NCBI RefSeq assembly: GCF_022662195.1 | Contig: NZ_JAKMCS010000010.1 | Span: forward strand, 1-64,000 | Length of the DNA: 64,000 nucleotides | Reading direction: 5' to 3' | Origin: Aestuariivivens insulae | Lineage (GTDB): Bacteria; Bacteroidota; Bacteroidia; Flavobacteriales; Flavobacteriaceae | Program-made: the position numbers and the translations under genes | Part shown: piece after piece, positions 52,556-60,590 of the stretch | Layout: every line of letters starts with the position of its first letter | Position numbering within the stretch: the first letter of the stretch is position 1 | Notes under the pieces: model-generated | Databases searched by the model: none | Seen by the model: the letters and a program-made list of their open reading frames with translations, nothing else | What the model was told of the DNA's origin: nothing

Positions 52556-52669
52556 CCTAATTCGTTTTTAAAAAGGCAAAGATAGTAAATGATTTACGAT
52601 TTGCGATTTTTGAATTGCCTTTTACAAAGTAATTTCATCTGTTTATTATTAATTTGTTTTTAATTGGTG

Positions 52670-52702
52670 AGACCTGCCTTGCCGGCAGGCAGGTGCAATT
52701 AG
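52670..52702. repeat. Palindromic repeat, copy 1 of an inverted pair
   Basis: Core ACCTGCCTTGCCGGCAGGC with AGGT. Reverse complement of the copy at 61496-61528 at 31 of 33 positions. Lies in the 250-bp divergent gap between hpt-adk and purK. Confidence 0.75.
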
Positions 52703-52805
52703 CTAAAAAGCCTCCCTGAAAGCATCAAGATTTGTTATGGCTCATTTGATATTAAAATGTATTTTTGCCTAACCTTAATTTAGTTTTTAGATATAATTTA
52801 TTATA

Positions 52806-53963
52806 ATGAACTACTTCTCTTCAAATTTTAAACTCGGTATTTTAGGTGGCGGACAACTTGGTAAAATGTTGCTTTACAATACTAGAAAATTTGACATTTA
52901 CACATGTGTTTTAGAAGCTAGCCAGGAAGCCCCCTGTAAAATTGCCTGTAATGAATTCCATTTAGGTGATTTAATGGATTATAAGGCGGTTTACAATTTT
53001 GGGAAGCAGGTTGATGTTTTAACCATTGAAATTGAAAATGTTAATGTAGATGCCCTTGAGGCACTAGAGAAGGAAGGCGTAAAAGTGTATCCCGCTTCAA
53101 AAACATTACGGACCATTCAAAATAAAGCTAGTCAAAAATTGTTTTATATAGACAATGATTTGCCAACCGCTCCCTTTTCCCGTTTCGCCTACACATCGGA
53201 AATCAAGGACGCTGTAAATCATGGCGGACTAACTTTACCCTTTGTTTGGAAATCAGCACAGTTTGGATACGATGGCCAAGGCGTTAAAATTGTAAAGACA
53301 TTACAGGACTTAAAAGGATTGCCTAATGTGGAATGCATTGCAGAGACCTTAGTCCCCTTTAAAAACGAATTAGCGGTTATTGTTGCTCGCAATGCCTCGG
53401 GCGATACCAAAAGCTACCCTGTTGTGGAAATGGAATTTCACCCAGAAGCCAATCAAGTTGAATATGTAATTTGCCCTGCCAGAGTTCCTGAAGATGTTGC
53501 TAAAAAAGCAAAAGACATTGCTTTAAAAACATCAAAAGCATTTAACCATGTTGGGTTGTTAGCGGTTGAAATGTTTCAAACACAGGATGACGACATTTTA
53601 ATAAACGAAGTAGCCCCTAGGCCCCATAATTCGGGACACCAAACTATAGAAGCCAGCTATACATCACAGTTCGAACAACATGTAAGGGCTATTTTAGATT
53701 TACCTCTGGGTAGAACCGATAGTAAAGCAGGTGGTGTTATGGTTAACTTAGTTGGCGCAGAAGGCTACACTGGTAATGTAGTTTACAAAAATATTGAGAC
53801 CATAATGGAGATGGCTGGTGTAACACCTCATATATATGGTAAAAAACAAACACGCCCATTTAGAAAAATGGGACATGTTACTATTGTGAACGAAGATTTA
53901 AATGAAGCACGACGAGTTGCTGAAGCGGTAAAGAATACTATCGAAGTGATTAGTAGTTCATGA
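52806..53963 (+). CDS. purK: N5-carboxyaminoimidazole ribonucleotide synthase
   Basis: ATP-dependent carboxylation of AIR to N5-CAIR. 385 aa ATP-grasp enzyme with LGILGGGQLGKMLLYN, VWKSAQFGYDGQGVKIV (ATP-binding loop), and INEVAPRPHNSGHQTIEA near 260-290. It normally works with PurE; here a RhuM-Doc gene is inserted between them, with the purK stop TGA overlapping the RhuM-Doc ATG by ATGA. Confidence 0.95.
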   Translation: MNYFSSNFKLGILGGGQLGKMLLYNTRKFDIYTCVLEASQEAPCKIACNEFHLGDLMDYKAVYNFGKQVDVLTIEIENVNVDALEALEKEGVKVYPASKTLRTIQNKASQKLFYIDNDLPTAPFSRFAYTSEIKDAVNHGGLTLPFVWKSAQFGYDGQGVKIVKTLQDLKGLPNVECIAETLVPFKNELAVIVARNASGDTKSYPVVEMEFHPEANQVEYVICPARVPEDVAKKAKDIALKTSKAFNHVGLLAVEMFQTQDDDILINEVAPRPHNSGHQTIEASYTSQFEQHVRAILDLPLGRTDSKAGGVMVNLVGAEGYTGNVVYKNIETIMEMAGVTPHIYGKKQTRPFRKMGHVTIVNEDLNEARRVAEAVKNTIEVISSS

Positions 53964-54919
53964 AAGAATCAGGTGAAATAATCATATATAGTACAGCAGA
54001 TGGTTCATCAAAAATTGAAGTCAATCTAAAAGATGATAATATTTGGTTGAACCAAAATCAACTTTCAGAACTTTTCAAAAGGGATCGTTCGGTAATTACA
54101 CGACATATAAATAACATTTTTAAAGAAAATGAGCTTCCTAAAAAAGGCAATGTGCAAAAAATGCACTTTAGTCATTCCGATAAACCGATAAATTACTACA
54201 ATTTAGATGTTATAATATCACTTGGATATCGCATAAAATCAAAAACAGGAACACAATTTAGAATTTGGGCAAATAACGTTTTAAAAAATCACCTCATAAA
54301 AGGGTATTCATTAAACGAAAAGCGCTTAAAACAATTAAAAAAAACAGTACAATTAATAACCCGGACTGCTAAAAACAGCATACCAATTGATGATTTATCA
54401 AAAAACCTTATTAATGTTTTAGATGATTACACTAAAGCCTTGAATATTTTAGATGATTATGACCATCAAAGGATAAAAAAAATACCGAGTTTATCCAGAG
54501 CTGTTTTTAAGATAGACTATAATGAAGCCCTAAAAGCCATTCAACAATTAAGAGTAAACTTTGGGGCATCAAGATTATTTGGCAATGAAAAAGATAATTC
54601 TTTTAAAAGTTCTATTGCTGTTATAGATCAGACTTTTGGCGGAAACGATTTATACCCAAGTATTGAGGAAAAAGCGGCAAATCTATTGTACCTTGTTGTA
54701 AAGAACCATTCATTCACAGACGGTAATAAAAGAATTGCGGCATGGTTATTTGTTTGGTATCTTGATAAAAATAATTTTCTTTACCATAAAGATGGAAAAA
54801 AGAAAATAACGAACGACACTTTGGTTGCTTTAACTATAATGATTGCAGAAAGTAATCCAAAAGAAAAGGAGTTGATAATAAATATAATTATAAATTTAAT
54901 TCATATTGAAAATGAGTAA
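53960..54919 (+). CDS. RhuM-Doc/Fic-domain protein wedged in the pur operon
   Basis: 319 aa. Residues 1-115 are a RhuM-type domain (IWLNQNQLSELFKRDRSVITRHINNIF, YYNLDVIISLGYRIKS, QFRIWANNVLKNHL), the rest a Doc-like domain with HSFTDGNKRIAAW (250-262). The Lys257 in the GNKR position resembles Doc kinases rather than GNGR of AMP-transferring Fic, so target phosphorylation is plausible. There is no antitoxin-like partner next to it. Overlaps purK by 4 nt and purE by 8 nt. Composition is more A/T-rich (many AAA, AAT) than neighbours, suggesting acquisition. Confidence 0.85.
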   Translation: MKESGEIIIYSTADGSSKIEVNLKDDNIWLNQNQLSELFKRDRSVITRHINNIFKENELPKKGNVQKMHFSHSDKPINYYNLDVIISLGYRIKSKTGTQFRIWANNVLKNHLIKGYSLNEKRLKQLKKTVQLITRTAKNSIPIDDLSKNLINVLDDYTKALNILDDYDHQRIKKIPSLSRAVFKIDYNEALKAIQQLRVNFGASRLFGNEKDNSFKSSIAVIDQTFGGNDLYPSIEEKAANLLYLVVKNHSFTDGNKRIAAWLFVWYLDKNNFLYHKDGKKKITNDTLVALTIMIAESNPKEKELIINIIINLIHIENE

Positions 54920-55391
54920 AGTAGGTGTAATTATGGGAAGCAAAAGTGATCTTCCTGTTATGCAAGATGCCATAGACATCTTAAAAGGTTTTGATATAGA
55001 AGTAGAAGTAGATATTGTATCGGCGCATCGCACCCCAGAAAAACTATTCGATTATGGCAAAAACGCCCATAGCAGAGGCTTTTCGGTAATTATAGCAGGT
55101 GCCGGTGGTGCTGCCCACTTACCAGGAATGATAGCTTCTTTGTCACCGCTACCCGTTATTGGCGTTCCAGTTAAGAGCAGTAATTCTATAGATGGATGGG
55201 ACTCTATTCTCTCTATTCTTCAAATGCCTGGCGGGGTTCCTGTTGCTACAGTTGCGCTTAATGGCGCTAAAAACGCGGGCATATTGGCTGCTCAAATTAT
55301 TGGTGCCCACGACACATGTGTACTCGATAAAATAGTAGCGTATAAAGAAGGGCTTAAAGTAAAGGTCAACGAATCTGCGAAAGACCTATAA
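54912..55391 (+). CDS. purE: N5-carboxyaminoimidazole ribonucleotide mutase
   Basis: Converts N5-CAIR to CAIR. 159 aa with VGVIMGSKSDLPVM, VSAHRTPEKLFDY, GAGGAAHLPGMIAS, PVIGVPVKS and SILQMPGGVPVATVA, the class I pattern. The ATG at 54912 (ATGAGTAA) overlaps the RhuM-Doc stop by 8 nt; an in-frame TTG at 54906 is less likely. A terminator follows. purE is thus translated immediately after the inserted gene. Confidence 0.95.
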   Translation: MSKVGVIMGSKSDLPVMQDAIDILKGFDIEVEVDIVSAHRTPEKLFDYGKNAHSRGFSVIIAGAGGAAHLPGMIASLSPLPVIGVPVKSSNSIDGWDSILSILQMPGGVPVATVALNGAKNAGILAAQIIGAHDTCVLDKIVAYKEGLKVKVNESAKDL

Positions 55392-55395
55392 AATA

Positions 55396-55422
55396 AAAAC
55401 CCCAAAGTAATTTGGGGTTTTT
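55396..55422 (+). terminator. Terminator after purE
   Basis: Arms AAAACCCCAAA and TTTGGGGTTTT, 11 bp perfect, loop GTAA, T run included. Confidence 0.9.
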
Positions 55423-55490
55423 AAACTATTAACAATAATTTAATGAGTTAGTCACTCTTTAATCACGGTGGCAAATATACAAATTCTTTA

Positions 55491-55504
55491 TTATGCATGC
55501 ATAA
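55491..55504. promoter_or_regulatory. 14-bp palindrome upstream of the M3 peptidase
   Basis: TTATGCATGCATAA is a perfect palindrome 33 nt before the ATG at 55537. Possibly an operator; no other evidence. Confidence 0.25.
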
Positions 55505-55536
55505 CATAATAATAATAAAATTAATACATTCAATTT

Positions 55537-57600
55537 ATGTCCAGCAACGTCCTCAACCAACAATTTAATACACCATACCATACAGCTCCTTTTTCAAAAA
55601 TTAAGGAGGACCATTTCTTGCCCGCTTTTAAGGTGGCTATTACCAATGCAAAACAGGAAATTGATGCCATAACGAATAACACTGAAGCTCCCAATTTTAA
55701 AAATACCATTGAAGCCTTAGAGTTTTCTGGAGAGCAACTAGATAGAATCTCCAGTCTATTTTTTAATTTAAATTCTGCCGAGACCAACGACACCATTCAA
55801 ACGATTGCTCAGGAAGTGTCTCCACTTTTATCTGAATTTAGTAACGACATTACCTTAAACGAAGCATTGTTTAAAAGAATCAAAACAGTTTACGAATCTA
55901 GGGAAGCGTTAAACTTAAATACAGAACAACTTACGTTGCTTGAAAAAAAATATAAAAGTTTTTCCCGAAACGGGGCCAATCTTCCAGAAGATAAAAAATT
56001 AGTGCTTCGTGACATCGACAAAAAACTAAGTCAGCTTAAACTTAAATTCGGTGAAAATGTATTGGCAGAAACCAATGATTTTGAGATGATTATCACCAAT
56101 GAAGATGATTTATCCGGTTTACCCGAAAGTGCCAAAGAAGCGGCCAAACAATTGGCCGAAGCCAAAAATAAAGAAGGCTGGCTATTTACTTTAGATTATC
56201 CTAGCTACATCCCTTTTGTGACTTATGCCGATAACCGAGAGCTTCGAAAACAAATAACCTTTGCTGCTGGAAGTAAAGGTTTTCATGGTGACAAACTGGA
56301 CAATCAACAAAATGTTTTAGAGATTGTACAATTACGCCACCAACGAGCTAACTTATTGGGCTACAAAACCCATGCTCATTTTGTTTTGGAAGAACGCATG
56401 GCTCAAACCCCGGAAAAAGTCCAATCCTTTTTAAATGAATTGCTGGAAAAAGCCAAACCTGCTGCAGAACGGGAATTCAAAAATCTGGAACAATTTGCTA
56501 AAGAACTGGACAACATCGACCGACTTGAAAAATGGGATGGGGCTTATTATTCAGAAAAATTAAAACAAAAGTTATTTAGTTTGGATGACGAAAAGCTAAA
56601 GCCTTATTTCAAATTAGAAAACGTTATTGATGGAGCCTTTACTGTGGCAAACAAACTATTCGATTTGCAATTTGAAGCAATTGATAACATAGACAAATAC
56701 CACGACGATGTTTTAACCTATAAGGTTACAAATACCAAAGGTGATTTTATAGCGGTTTTCTATGCCGATTTTTTCCCTAGACCGGGTAAACGCAACGGTG
56801 CATGGATGACCTCTTACAAACCACAATATGTAAAAGATGGCGAAAATAGCCGCCCTCATATTTCAATTGTTTGTAATTTCACTAAGCCTGTCCTGAGCGT
56901 AGTCGAAGGGGCTACAAAGAGCAAACCATCGTTATTAACCTTTAACGAGGTGACCACTTTATTCCATGAATTTGGCCATGCTTTACATGGCATGTTGGCC
57001 AATACCACCTACCCCAGTTTATCGGGCACTAGCGTATATTGGGATTTTGTGGAACTCCCCAGCCAAGTCATGGAAAATTGGTGCTACGAAAAGGAAGCCT
57101 TGGAACTGTTTGCAAACCACTACGAAACAGGCGACCTAATCCCTATGGATTTGGTTGAAAAAATAAAGGAGTCGGCAACGTTCCATGAGGGCATGCAAAC
57201 CCTACGCCAATTAAGTTTTGGATTATTGGATATGAGCTGGCACGCTGGCAACGCTCCAGAGTCCATAAACAATGTAAAAGTACATGAAACCGAAGCCTTT
57301 AAAAATACAACTTTATATCCCGATACCCAAGACACCTGTATGAGCACGGCCTTTTCCCATATTTTCCAAGGGGGCTACTCATCTGGATATTACAGTTACA
57401 AATGGGCAGAAGTACTCGATGCCGACGCCTTTGAATATTTTAAGGAGGCAGGTATTTTTAATAAAACCGTTGCCCATAAATTTAAAGAACATGTACTTTC
57501 CAAAGGCGGTACAGAAGACCCTATGACGCTTTACAAACGGTTTAGAGGACAAGAACCAAAACCAGAAGCCCTATTAAGACGGGCGGGATTGATAAAATAA
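55537..57600 (+). CDS. M3-family oligopeptidase with in-frame repeat insertion
   Basis: 687 aa zinc peptidase of the Dcp/oligopeptidase A type, cytosolic, degrades short peptides. The zinc motif HEFGH is at 477-481, with the third ligand near the LSG..E stretch downstream (YWDFVELPSQ, ENWCYEKEAL). QFEQ.. and RGASxFSHxFQGGYSSGYYSYKW features are typical. Residues 452-459 (VLSVVEGA) interrupt the segment IVCNFTKP...TKSKPSLL; they are encoded by a palindromic repeat core and add 24 nt in frame. The frame stays open and the active site is intact. Confidence 0.92.
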   Translation: MSSNVLNQQFNTPYHTAPFSKIKEDHFLPAFKVAITNAKQEIDAITNNTEAPNFKNTIEALEFSGEQLDRISSLFFNLNSAETNDTIQTIAQEVSPLLSEFSNDITLNEALFKRIKTVYESREALNLNTEQLTLLEKKYKSFSRNGANLPEDKKLVLRDIDKKLSQLKLKFGENVLAETNDFEMIITNEDDLSGLPESAKEAAKQLAEAKNKEGWLFTLDYPSYIPFVTYADNRELRKQITFAAGSKGFHGDKLDNQQNVLEIVQLRHQRANLLGYKTHAHFVLEERMAQTPEKVQSFLNELLEKAKPAAEREFKNLEQFAKELDNIDRLEKWDGAYYSEKLKQKLFSLDDEKLKPYFKLENVIDGAFTVANKLFDLQFEAIDNIDKYHDDVLTYKVTNTKGDFIAVFYADFFPRPGKRNGAWMTSYKPQYVKDGENSRPHISIVCNFTKPVLSVVEGATKSKPSLLTFNEVTTLFHEFGHALHGMLANTTYPSLSGTSVYWDFVELPSQVMENWCYEKEALELFANHYETGDLIPMDLVEKIKESATFHEGMQTLRQLSFGLLDMSWHAGNAPESINNVKVHETEAFKNTTLYPDTQDTCMSTAFSHIFQGGYSSGYYSYKWAEVLDADAFEYFKEAGIFNKTVAHKFKEHVLSKGGTEDPMTLYKRFRGQEPKPEALLRRAGLIK
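56887..56910. repeat. Palindromic repeat core inserted in the M3 peptidase gene
   Basis: CCTGTCCTGAGCGTAGTCG followed by AAGG. The CTGAGCGTAGTCGAAG core also occurs in the trpA terminator loop (34921-34936), and a variant CTGAGCGAAGTC before trpG (29450). Removing 24 nt restores a TKP-TKSKP junction that reads naturally in the family, which is the basis for calling it an insertion. Confidence 0.7.
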
Positions 57601-57628
57601 GTTGATTTGTTTAGTCGTTTAATTGTTT

Positions 57629-58408
57629 ATGAAATTAATCAAAATAATTGGACACCTACTCATCTTTCTATTTTTAACAGCCTTAACTCAAGTTGGAGGA
57701 ATAATTTGGTGTATTACTTGTTTTGTATCATATAAATACAGCAAAAGAAAACGAATTGTTTTCCCTTTAATATACTTAGTTTTCAATCTAATGATTGTCC
57801 CTCCTATCGCTAAGTTTTTAGGAAGGGAAAGACTTCCAGTGCTTAATTCTCAGTTAAGACCAAGGAATATTACTTATCCCCTACTGTTTAGAAATTATGT
57901 GAAACCAGAATTAAATGACTTATTAAAAAATACCGCAAAAAGATTGACTACATATGATATCACTATAACTTATCTAGATGCCAATTTCCCTTTTTTAGAT
58001 GGCTTTCCTTTGTTACCTCATTTAAGCCATAATGACGGAAAAAAGATTGATATTTCATTTATGTATATGACCAATAAAGGCAACAAAACAAATAAAAAGC
58101 CTTCAGTATCGGGTTATGGCATATATGTAGAAAAGGAAAACCCAACTGCCAATGATTGTATAAACAAAGGGTATTTGCAATACGATTTCACAAAATATTT
58201 ATCATTAGAAAATAAAAGCAATTTAAAGTTTGACCCAGAAAACACTAAAACTTTAATCCTAGAATTATTAAAGGCGGCAAATTCAGAAAAGCTATTTATT
58301 GAACCCTATTTAAAAGATCAACTGGGTTTAAATGCATATTCAAAAATTCGATTCCATGGTTGCCAAGCTGTTAGACATGATGATCATATTCATTTTCAAA
58401 TAAAATAA
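57629..58408 (+). CDS. Membrane-anchored LAS-type metallopeptidase-like protein
   Basis: 259 aa. Two N-terminal hydrophobic segments (about 5-35 and 46-60), then a domain with LPHLSHNDGKKIDISF (His134, Asp141) and C-terminal FHGCQAVRHDDHIHFQI (His250, His253, His255). HxxGxxxD plus HxH is the zinc ligand set of LAS peptidases such as MepA and VanX/VanY, which cut peptidoglycan D-Ala-D-Ala or cross-links. The assignment is from motif only. I start at the ATG 57629, not the TTG at 57623. Confidence 0.6.
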   Translation: MKLIKIIGHLLIFLFLTALTQVGGIIWCITCFVSYKYSKRKRIVFPLIYLVFNLMIVPPIAKFLGRERLPVLNSQLRPRNITYPLLFRNYVKPELNDLLKNTAKRLTTYDITITYLDANFPFLDGFPLLPHLSHNDGKKIDISFMYMTNKGNKTNKKPSVSGYGIYVEKENPTANDCINKGYLQYDFTKYLSLENKSNLKFDPENTKTLILELLKAANSEKLFIEPYLKDQLGLNAYSKIRFHGCQAVRHDDHIHFQIK

Positions 58409-58452
58409 ACTTTCAATAATTATTGAAAGTTTAGAAATAATTTTTATATTTG
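58407..58452 (+). promoter_or_regulatory. gbsR operator palindrome and leaderless promoter
   Basis: A perfect 26-bp palindrome (58407-58432) has half-site AAACTTTCAATAA. It covers the -33 TTG at 58423-58425; a 19-nt spacer and the -7 box TATATTTG (58445-58452) follow. The ATG at 58457 lies only 4 nt after the box, so the transcript should be leaderless. This arrangement predicts autorepression by the GbsR-type regulator encoded next. Confidence 0.75.
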
Positions 58453-58456
58453 TGTC

Positions 58457-58960
58457 ATGGAATATCAAGAAGCAAAAGAAAAGTTTATTAGTACTTGGGG
58501 CAGTTTGGGCACACTTTGGGGTATTAACAAGGCCATGGCACAAATACAATCCTTGCTTTTTATATCCACTAAGCCATTATCTATGGAAGAGGTCATGGAA
58601 GAACTTAAAATTTCCCGTGGCAATGCCAGCATGAATTTACGTCAGCTTATGGATTGGGGCATTGTAACCAAAGAGTTAATACCTGGAGAGCGCAAAGAGT
58701 TTTTTACCACCGAAAAAGATGTACAGGAATTGGCAAGACATATTGCAAAAGAGCGCAGTAGAAGGGAAATAAAACCTGTGATAAAAGTATTGAAAGAAAT
58801 AAGTTCAATTAAAGATGATGGCACAGCTAAAACCAAAGAGTTAATCAAACAAACCAAGGCATTGCACGATCTAGCTGATACGGCAGATGCTTTGATGAAT
58901 AAAATTGTGAGCCAAGAACAAAACTGGATCACTAAATCTTTATTAAAACTGATTAAATAA
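58457..58960 (+). CDS. GbsR/MarR-family transcriptional regulator
   Basis: 167 aa winged helix-turn-helix protein of the GbsR group: GTLWGINKAMAQIQSLLFISTKPLSMEEVMEELKISRGNASMNLRQLMDWGIVTKELIPGERKEFFTTE. Ligand unknown; such regulators in Bacillus respond to choline or osmolytes. It lies directly upstream of a DUF2071 gene (52 nt), and both have a similar palindromic site, so they likely form one regulon. Confidence 0.88.
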   Translation: MEYQEAKEKFISTWGSLGTLWGINKAMAQIQSLLFISTKPLSMEEVMEELKISRGNASMNLRQLMDWGIVTKELIPGERKEFFTTEKDVQELARHIAKERSRREIKPVIKVLKEISSIKDDGTAKTKELIKQTKALHDLADTADALMNKIVSQEQNWITKSLLKLIK

Positions 58961-58973
58961 AATTTTTTAAAAT

Positions 58974-58999
58974 ATGATTTCAATTATTTCTGAAAGTTT
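58974..58999 (+). promoter_or_regulatory. Second GbsR-type site before the DUF2071 gene
   Basis: ATGATTTCAATTATTTC then TGAAAGTTT matches the palindrome at 58407-58432 at 20 of 26 aligned positions, keeping TTTCAAT on the left and TGAAAGTTT on the right. It sits 13 nt before the DUF2071 ATG. Confidence 0.6.
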
Positions 59000-59012
59000 A
59001 AAACATACTAAA

Positions 59013-59705
59013 ATGAAACCAAAAAACATTTTCATGACCTGTGAATGGAAAAACTTAATTATGTCGACATACGAAGTGGACAAATCAATACTTGAACCCT
59101 ATTTACCTCCAAATACAGAATTGGACCTCTATCAAGATAAAGCCCTTATAAGCTTGGTAGCTTTTACATTTTCAAAAGTCAAGTTCTTTGGCTTTAAAAT
59201 TCCATTTCACCAACATTTTGGCCAAATAAACTTTAGGTTTTATGCTAAATCTAAAATTGATGGCTCTAAAGGCGTTGTTTTTATTAGGGAGTTTGCTCCA
59301 AAACTCCTAATAGCCCTTGTTGGCAATAAAATTTATAATGAACCTTATTATTTTAAACGTATTCGTTATAAGAAACACAAAACCCAAGATAACATTAGTT
59401 TAAAATACAGCTATCAAAAAGCATCAGTTCAAACTAATGCTACATTAAAAACCAAAGAACCGCTCTCTAACACCTTAACGCATTTTATAGTTGACAGATA
59501 TATTGCATTTGTAAAAAGTAAAAAAAAAACAACCCTTAAATATAACATATATCACAGACCATGGAAAACATACCAACCCCAAAATGCACATGTTGACCAC
59601 AATTTATTAAAGCTTTTACCAACAAACTTCAAAAATCTAAAACATTTATCTACATATTTGATAGACGGTTCAGAAGTAAGTATCCAAAAAGGTATGCTAC
59701 AATAA
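59013..59705 (+). CDS. DUF2071 (YqjF-like) protein
   Basis: 230 aa. FMTCEWKNLIMSTYEVDKSILEPYLPPNTELD, SLVAFTFSKVKFFGFKIPFHQHFGQINFRFY and GVVFIREFAPKLLIALVGNKIYNEPYYFKRI are the DUF2071 hallmarks. Function unknown; the YqjF fold resembles acetoacetate decarboxylase-like beta barrels. The ATG at 59013 is chosen because the longer frame starts inside the operator. Its immediate neighbour upstream is the GbsR-type gene. Confidence 0.8.
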   Translation: MKPKNIFMTCEWKNLIMSTYEVDKSILEPYLPPNTELDLYQDKALISLVAFTFSKVKFFGFKIPFHQHFGQINFRFYAKSKIDGSKGVVFIREFAPKLLIALVGNKIYNEPYYFKRIRYKKHKTQDNISLKYSYQKASVQTNATLKTKEPLSNTLTHFIVDRYIAFVKSKKKTTLKYNIYHRPWKTYQPQNAHVDHNLLKLLPTNFKNLKHLSTYLIDGSEVSIQKGMLQ

Positions 59706-59747
59706 ATAGTATCAATTTAAACTTATTTAAATATTCACTTTTTTATC

Positions 59748-59770
59748 CTATTTTTGATATTCAAAAATAG
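59748..59770 (+). promoter_or_regulatory. ECF sigma promoter overlapped by a palindrome
   Basis: Arms CTATTTTTGA and TCAAAAATAG, 10 bp perfect, spaced by TAT. The -7 box TATTTTTG is inside (59749-59756) and the ATG is at 59776, so the leader is about 14 nt. A repressor bound here would occlude the start site. Confidence 0.5.
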
Positions 59771-59775
59771 AATGG

Positions 59776-60327
59776 ATGTCCAATCACAAACTCAACCCTA
59801 ATAAGTGGATCGACCTATACTCCGATTACTTATTCAACTATACCATCTCTAGGGTTAGCGATCGTGAAGTAGCCCAAGATTTAGTACAAGACACTTTTTT
59901 GGCAGGTTTAAAATCAATGGGCAACTTTAAAGGAGAAGCCAGCGAACGTACCTGGCTCATTTCTATTTTAAAACGAAAAATTATTGACTATTACCGCAAA
60001 ATAAATTCCAACAAAGGGAAGGCCGAGGTTAGAATGTCCTATAACGATACCGAAAATGAAGGTGACTGGCTGGAAGAACGTGTTGCCGACCCGTTTGATA
60101 AAACTGCCGAAGACCAAATACAAAACACAGAACTTGGCGATGCCATTTACAATTGCTTAGACAAACTACCACAAAAGCAAGCCGAAGTTTTTAAGATGAA
60201 AACAATACAAGGTTTCGAAACCGAAGTCATTTGTAATGAACTCAATATAACACCGTCTAACCTTTGGGTAATTATCCATAGAGCACGTACCGCTATGGCC
60301 AATTGCTTAAAAGAAAACTGGTTCTAA
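59776..60327 (+). CDS. ECF-type RNA polymerase sigma factor
   Basis: 183 aa with region 2 (LYSDYLFNYTISRVSDREVAQDLVQDTFLAGLKSM and FKGEASERTWLISILKRKIIDYYRK) and region 4 (LPQKQAEVFKMKTIQGFETEVICNELNITPSNLWVIIHRARTAMANCLKENW). It is followed after 2 nt by a small ZAS-type zinc protein, so the pair is probably a sigma/anti-sigma unit. Regulon unknown. Confidence 0.88.
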   Translation: MSNHKLNPNKWIDLYSDYLFNYTISRVSDREVAQDLVQDTFLAGLKSMGNFKGEASERTWLISILKRKIIDYYRKINSNKGKAEVRMSYNDTENEGDWLEERVADPFDKTAEDQIQNTELGDAIYNCLDKLPQKQAEVFKMKTIQGFETEVICNELNITPSNLWVIIHRARTAMANCLKENWF

Positions 60328-60329
60328 TT

Positions 60330-60590
60330 ATGGGGAAGATTAAAATTGTTATCCCTTGCAATGAAGCAAACCATGTCTGTGATAAAACACAGTACAAGAA
60401 TGCGACACTTTGGGAAAAGATAAAACTCAATATTCACCTTCTATATTGCAGAGCATGTAGGGAATACACAAAAAACAACACGAAACTCACCAAAGCCATT
60501 ACGAAATCACATGTTACCTGCTTGGACAAAACTGCAAAAGAAAAAATGAAAGAGGACTTAAACAAAGCCATTAAAGAGCAGGCCCACTAA
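60330..60590 (+). CDS. Small ZAS-motif protein, candidate soluble anti-sigma
   Basis: 86 aa. HLLYCRAC is a His-x3-Cys-x2-Cys zinc-binding motif of ZAS-type anti-sigma factors, in KIKLNIHLLYCRACREYTKNN; there are further cysteines near the N-terminus (C10, C17). No membrane helix, so it would be a cytosolic anti-sigma. Follows the sigma gene after 2 nt. The ATG at 60330 is used; upstream codons overlap the sigma end. Likely, not certain. Confidence 0.65.
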   Translation: MGKIKIVIPCNEANHVCDKTQYKNATLWEKIKLNIHLLYCRACREYTKNNTKLTKAITKSHVTCLDKTAKEKMKEDLNKAIKEQAH

